NCBI GenBank assembly: GCA_037447655.1
Contig: JBBHKE010001375.1
Span: forward strand, 1 to 19,440
Source: Zygnema cylindricum
Taxonomy: Eukaryota > Streptophyta > Zygnematophyceae > Zygnematales > Zygnemataceae
Reading direction: 5' to 3'
Length of the DNA stretch: 19,440 nucleotides
The notes beneath the pieces were generated by a model. The model did not search any database and was not told the origin of the DNA. It was given only the letters and a program-made list of their open reading frames with translations. Of this stretch, positions 15,826 through 19,440 are shown in pieces; the stretch's first letter is position 1, and every line of letters starts with the position of its first letter. A program made the translations under genes and the position numbers.

Positions 15826-16937
15826 TTATAAATCTAATAATTTCACGTGTGGTGAAGCATCTTGTGAAGTCACTAAAGGAACTGAAGAAAAAGTAGTCCC
15901 ACTTGGCTGTGGAAAGTACACTTGATGCGTATGGTGAAAGATGATATATTCCTGATTTTCCTTTGCCGGTTTGTCTAGTACTTTAAAAGGGTCAATCAAA
16001 TCTATCTCATCTTTAATCTGGATATTTTTAGAGACAACCACTTTTTTTTTCTCAAATAAAAAAACTTTATAACCTTTTGCAATATCATCATACCCCATGA
16101 AAATTCCCGATAAGCCCTTAGCATCCATTTTCCATCTATCTTGTGAAGTATCTAGAATAAAACACTTGTTGCCAAAGATCTTAAAGTGACTAACATCAGG
16201 TTTCTCTCTTGTCCAAAGCTCATAAGGTGTAGTGCTAACAGATCTAGAAGCAATTATGTTCTTAAAATAAACTGCACAGTTAAGTGCTTCAACCCAGAAT
16301 TTCAAATCTAGCCCTATATCTGCAAGCATGGACAAGCACTCTCTGTCACTGTCCTATTTAATCTCTCAAAAACACCATTTTGTACTGGTGTATATGGAAT
16401 TGTTAGATTGTGGTTGATACCTACATGAATGAGAAACTCTTCGAATTCCTTTGATGTGTATTCTCCCCCATTGTTCGATCTCAGCGCTAAGATTGGAACT
16501 CCATGAAGCTTTTGCGCCCACGCTTTGTAGTGTTTGAAATGAGTAAACACTTCACTTTTATGCTGCATGAAGTAAACTTTGGTGTACATCGAGTAGTCAT
16601 CTGTGAATGTTACCATATAGTGGACGCCTCCAGTTGAAGCCACTTGAAAAGGACTAAGAACATCATGATGTATTAGCTGCAGAACTTTCTCCGATCTGTG
16701 GTCTGTTTCTTGTTGAAGCGGCAATTCGTGGATCTTGCCATGGGAACAACCATCACATGATTTTATAGGATGAGAACTGAGAGAAAATCCCGCAACTTTT
16801 CCCCAAGGCACCATTTTCTTAAGACTATCATAATTCATATGTCCTAATCTTTTATGCCATAACTCATTATCACATTGGACACTTGAGTAGAGAATATCAT
16901 TTTCTTTATATTCAGCCATGTCCATCCTGTACATTTT
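15826..16937 (-). pseudogene. Integrase domain of element D
   Basis: A - strand integrase with one frame change near 16330. MYRMDM, LWHKRLGHMNYDSLKKM and CDGCSHGKIHELP form an intact HHCC module. Core: LIHHDVLSP (first D), ALRSNNGGEY (second catalytic D changed to N; copia has RSDNG) and VQNGVFERLNRT (E). Then FWVEALNCAVYFKNII, TPYELWTREKPDVSHFKIFG and GYDDIAKGYKVFLFEKKKVVVSKNI, followed by the linker ending at TAA about 15826. It is more open than the outer copy but catalytically dead. Linker sequence to about 15697, with AGTCACT in common with the outer element, leads to the break where solo LTR C entered. Confidence 0.92.
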
Positions 16938-17300
16938 ACTAGTATCTCTAGTTCGTGTTACTGCAACTTTCCCTTTCTTGCTAACAACCCGCCTACCTCA
17001 TTTCAGAACAACTTCAAAGCCATTGCTCTCCACTAAAGATGTAGAAAAAAGATTTTTCTTAAAGTCTGGAACATACAAAAAATTGTGAAGGGTTCTCTCT
17101 TCCGATTTTCCCGCCACATCTACCATCAAAGATACATCACCTGAGCTGAGGTTTAAACACTCATGCCACAAGCATAGTAGATACTCTTTTGAGACATTTG
17201 CTCGAGATTTGTAAAAGCCGCCCCGTTCCAGCACATGTGGGCCGACGCTCTCGTGTCCAAGGTCCTGCATCTTTTGGACCCTCCATGGCTGCCGCCATTG
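16938..17300 (-). pseudogene. Protease domain of element D
   Basis: The catalytic motif reads L-D-T-R-A-S-A-H-M-C-W (about 17260-17228), with arginine for the active-site glycine (DTGAS in the family). It is in a different frame from both the preceding gag (FAMAAAMEGPKDAG) and the following GDVSLMVDVAGKSEERTLHNFLYVPDFKKNLFSTSLVES, so two frameshifts flank it. A stop follows GFEVVLK. The same frame then continues RRVVSKKGK...TRTRDTSK into INT. Confidence 0.85.
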
Positions 17301-18264
17301 CAAATAACTCCGCTTCCTTTTGCTCATTGAAGCTTAGAGACTCATCTGCATCAGTTGAAAAAGCTGAAAAAAGAGCATTTCCACGGGTAGGATTTCCACA
17401 AAAACCTCTATGATACTGGCTCTGCTGCCAACCTGGGCTGTATAAACCTGTCTCATTAGCCTTATTCAGTTTAGGACAGTACCTATATCCATGACCCTTC
17501 TTAGGATAATCAAAAAAAATAGTAGAAGATGGCCTATTATGTGTTTGATTAAACTGATTCTGATTTTGGTTAAACTGACACTTGTTCTGATTAACATGAT
17601 TTCTTTTGTCAAAGTCTGTTGGAAAAGCTTCAACCTTTCCTTCTCCCTTAAGGAGCTTAGTATTAGTCTCTTCCTCCAATATAAGATTGTACGCTAGCTA
17701 AAATGACCAGCTAGCTTTATCATGACTCTTTAGCTGAGCAAACACACCTTTCAAGCTATTAGGGAGCCTCTAATTAGCAGAGTAGCTTGTTGAAAATCAG
17801 GAAATGACCCCCCAGATAAAGAGTGTGCATCAATAAGTGCACAAAAATTGTCACAATACTTGACCATAGTTCCCCCTGAGTATTTGTATCCCCCATTTTT
17901 TTCCTGCCACCAAAAGCTCCTCTTGAACATTCGCTTTTCCTCAAAAGCGGATTTCATTGATGTCCGAATCTCTCTCGCCTTCTTCATTTTCAGTCGAGAC
18001 ATGACCAATTTTTTTTGAAATACAAAGAATCAGATTGTTCCTTGCCATTGAATTCTTTTTCGCCCAACTTGGATCTGTTTCAGCAAGGGAGCCATCTAAG
18101 ACCCCCAATAAGCCAGCAGTTTCAAACAAGGATTCTACCATCGCCTCCCAGTACGCATACTTTTGGCCATTGAAGAAAGGAATTCTTGACAAAAGGCCCA
18201 TTATCTGTTGTTATACAACCACCGTTGCAGGAGGAGAACCACCTGTATTAGTGGAAAAAAACAT
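17301..18264 (-). pseudogene. gag of element D, starting in the LTR
   Basis: On the - strand, ATG 18264 opens MFFSTNTGGSPPATVVV, a stop at the codon that is K or E in the outer LTRs, then QQIMGL across the primer-binding site and SRIPFFNGQKYAYWEAMVESLF. This N-terminus is recognisably that of the outer Gag (S-T-x-T...P-P-A...V-V-V-x-x-Q-x-M-G-L). Further: LDGSLAETDPSWAKKN, a frameshift near 18000, LKMKKAREI, SGGTMVKYCDNFCALIDAH, another shift, ILEEETNTKLLKGEGKVEAFP, an N/Q-rich stretch, and a knuckle decayed to FFDYPKKGHGYRYC with both leading cysteines lost. It ends FNEQKEAELFAMAAAM into PR. Confidence 0.88.
18195..18205 (-). other. Primer-binding site of element D (decayed)
   Basis: On the - strand GATAATGGGCC directly follows the LTR's CAACA (18210-18206). 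It differs at two positions from GGTTATGGGCC in the other two elements, so it derives from the same half-tRNA iMet site. Confidence 0.7.
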
Positions 18265-18475
18265 TAAAACAGAAAAAACTATCAAAACACCAACTTAATA
18301 ACTAACTGTGATCCAGCACAAAATATGACTCAAAATGCCAATATGCCTCAAATTTTACACACTAATACACAACACAATAAACTAACAATTTCTCTAATTG
18401 CAGCTCAAATGACATTGGAAACCATAAGATATGATGTATGGAAGTGTCCCAAAAACTCCCCATAGAAAATCATAT
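18206..18475 (-). repeat. 5' LTR 3'-part of element D
   Basis: Read on the - strand this AT-rich stretch ends GTTGTATAACAACA at the primer-binding site and includes the gag ATG (18264). The LTR's upstream part is missing: from about 18475 the + strand gag of element F takes over. The exact border and any target duplication are not visible. Confidence 0.55.
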
Positions 18476-19440
18476 TCCCAAAACTGGATACTACAAATTT
18501 GGCTGCTAGACATTTCATTTTGAGGCACCTCACTCAAGCTTTGAAAACCTCTCATTTTCATATTCTCAAAGCGAAGGAGGGGTGGGTGACTTTAGTTGAG
18601 ATCTATAGAGCCGGTACTATTGAAGAGCTCTAGTTGTCGAGCAAAGGCTAGAGGATTACATTTACAAAGGGGGAAAAATGTTGGATTACTACAATGACCT
18701 CTCTTGTTTGTAATAGAAATAGAAAGTGCCTAGTGGACAAGAACAATGAAGATGAAGATCAACACCCTCATCATGAAACTGCTTGATGAGTATGAGAACA
18801 TTATATACCAAGTTCAGGAAATGAATGACAGTACGTGGAAGTGGAATATAGTGGTTCGAATGTTGCTTGTGCAAGAAAACACTATCGAGATTCGGAGAGG
18901 AGGAAAGAGCGTTCAAGCTCAAACTGCCGAAACAGACCAGTGGGGGAAGGATTCGAGGAAGCCGTACAACAGCTTCAAAGGAGAGAAAGATCAATCTGGA
19001 GGACCGAGGCCCCCAAAAGGCCTTTGTCATTTTTGTAAGAAGTCGTGACACTTCATAGCAGATTGTACCAAGCTGTCGTTGCTGAGACTCCAAGAGAAGC
19101 GTGCTAGAGGTTCTAAAGAAAAAGGCACTTGTGGTTACACAAGTGAAGGGGAGACCGAAGAGGACCAGTCCCTTGAGGAGGAGGATGGGGAGTTTCTTCT
19201 TGACGAGAACTTCGAGGAGAAGGAGATCCCTCGAAAGCAAAAGTGTGCCCTTCGAGCCATTCCAGAAGCCCCACCGAAAGGCTAGATCATCGACTCAAGT
19301 TCATCCATGCATGTGTGTCGTGACAAAGACCTCTTCACCAAGCTAAAAAAGATCCCTACTGTAGAGATAGAGTATGGGGATGGGAGAGTAGTTACCACAC
19401 ATATAGTGGGCTCGGTAGATCTGAAAGTCTACGTAAACAA
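18475..19440 (+). pseudogene. gag-protease fragment of element F (different copia family)
   Basis: A broken Gag reading FPKLDTTNLAARHFILRHL, HFHILKAKEGWVTLVEIY, then (shifted) EDYIYKGGKMLDYYNDL, then (shifted again) IMKLLDEYENIIYQVQEMND. The knuckle C-HF-C-KKS-stop-HFIAD-C (about 19023-19064) has a TGA where glycine is expected. A charged, acidic linker (ETEEDQSLEEEDGE) follows, then TAG 19283 in place of the usual W, IIDSSSSMHVCRDKDLFTKL (protease site DSGAS changed to DSSSS) and VEIEYGDGRVV, running off the window. It differs from the other Gags and keeps no LTR on its left, so it is 5' truncated. It cannot be D's gag, which is on the other strand. Confidence 0.85.

Larger units (their letters stand above)
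2036..18475 (-). mobile_element. Element D: oldest, twice-interrupted copia element
   Basis: This is a - strand copia element in two blocks. The left block is 2036-4068 (3' LTR piece, polypurine tract, RH, RT). The right block is 15697 to about 18475 (INT-RT linker, INT, PR, gag, primer-binding site, 5' LTR end). The blocks belong together: same strand, similar decay, and consecutive parts of one copia gene order with nothing repeated. AGTCACT and GATCGCA, about 15 bp apart in the outer element's linker, have counterparts on opposite sides of the break in D (AGTCACT and GGTCGCA). The gap is filled by solo LTR C, itself split by the outer element. The full LTR length and outermost duplications cannot be seen. 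Confidence 0.75.

Noticed and set aside
15696-18475. Separate element to the right of the outer element
   Set aside because: It carries only LTR end, gag, PR and INT on the - strand, while the left flank carries only RT, RH and 3' LTR on the same strand; one interrupted element explains both.
18689-19240. 183-codon ORF, - strand
   Set aside because: It is antisense to element F's gag, whose acidic, charged codons leave the opposite strand open and leucine-rich; the sense strand carries the knuckle and protease motifs.
1-19440. Host protein-coding gene or domesticated gag
   Set aside because: Every recognisable frame belongs to a retrotransposon and carries stops, frameshifts or active-site losses; no open frame shows signs of being kept.

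Overview
The window is eukaryotic nuclear DNA made almost entirely of decayed Ty1/copia-type LTR retrotransposons. I see no host gene, rRNA, intact tRNA, CRISPR array or bacterial signal. Every coding trace is gag, protease (PR), integrase (INT), reverse transcriptase (RT) or RNase H (RH), and almost all carry stops or frameshifts. Taxon cannot be fixed from this. A plant or alga is plausible, but the clearest primer-binding site copies the tRNA-iMet anticodon arm, as in Drosophila copia and yeast Ty5, so animals or oomycetes remain open.

Layout, left to right. Positions 1-2035 hold three truncated, related LTR-like copies on the + strand (A0, A1, B). From 2342 rightward lies the oldest mappable element, D, on the - strand: 3' LTR piece, polypurine tract, and RH/RT to 4068. 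It resumes at about 15697 with INT, PR, gag, primer-binding site and 5' LTR end (18206 upward). D is split in its INT-RT linker by a probable solo LTR, C (- strand, 4069-4952 plus 15692-15696). C is split near its 5' end by the outer element (+, 4953-15686; 5-bp target duplication GAGGC). The outer element is split at its gag/PR boundary by an inner element (+, 6797-11341; 5-bp target duplication TCTAA). At the right edge a different copia family, F, contributes a gag-PR fragment (+, about 18475 to beyond the window).

The most interesting feature is shared by these families. The gag start codon lies inside the LTR, and the frame runs out of the LTR and through the primer-binding site, whose GGTTATGGGCC is read as part of Gag (Q-V-M-G or Q-I-M-G). 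The LTR-encoded N-terminus is recognisably conserved between the outer element and D. Removing the inner element plus one target-duplication copy (4550 bp) returns outer gag and pol to one frame, so the outer element was a single-ORF copia.

The inner element has LTRs, primer-binding site, gag with a CCHC knuckle and a polypurine tract, but no pol. It is a non-autonomous gag-only (TR-GAG-like) element that also carries unrecognised sequence, an internal fossil LTR boundary, and a pair of 35-bp hairpin repeats before its polypurine tract.
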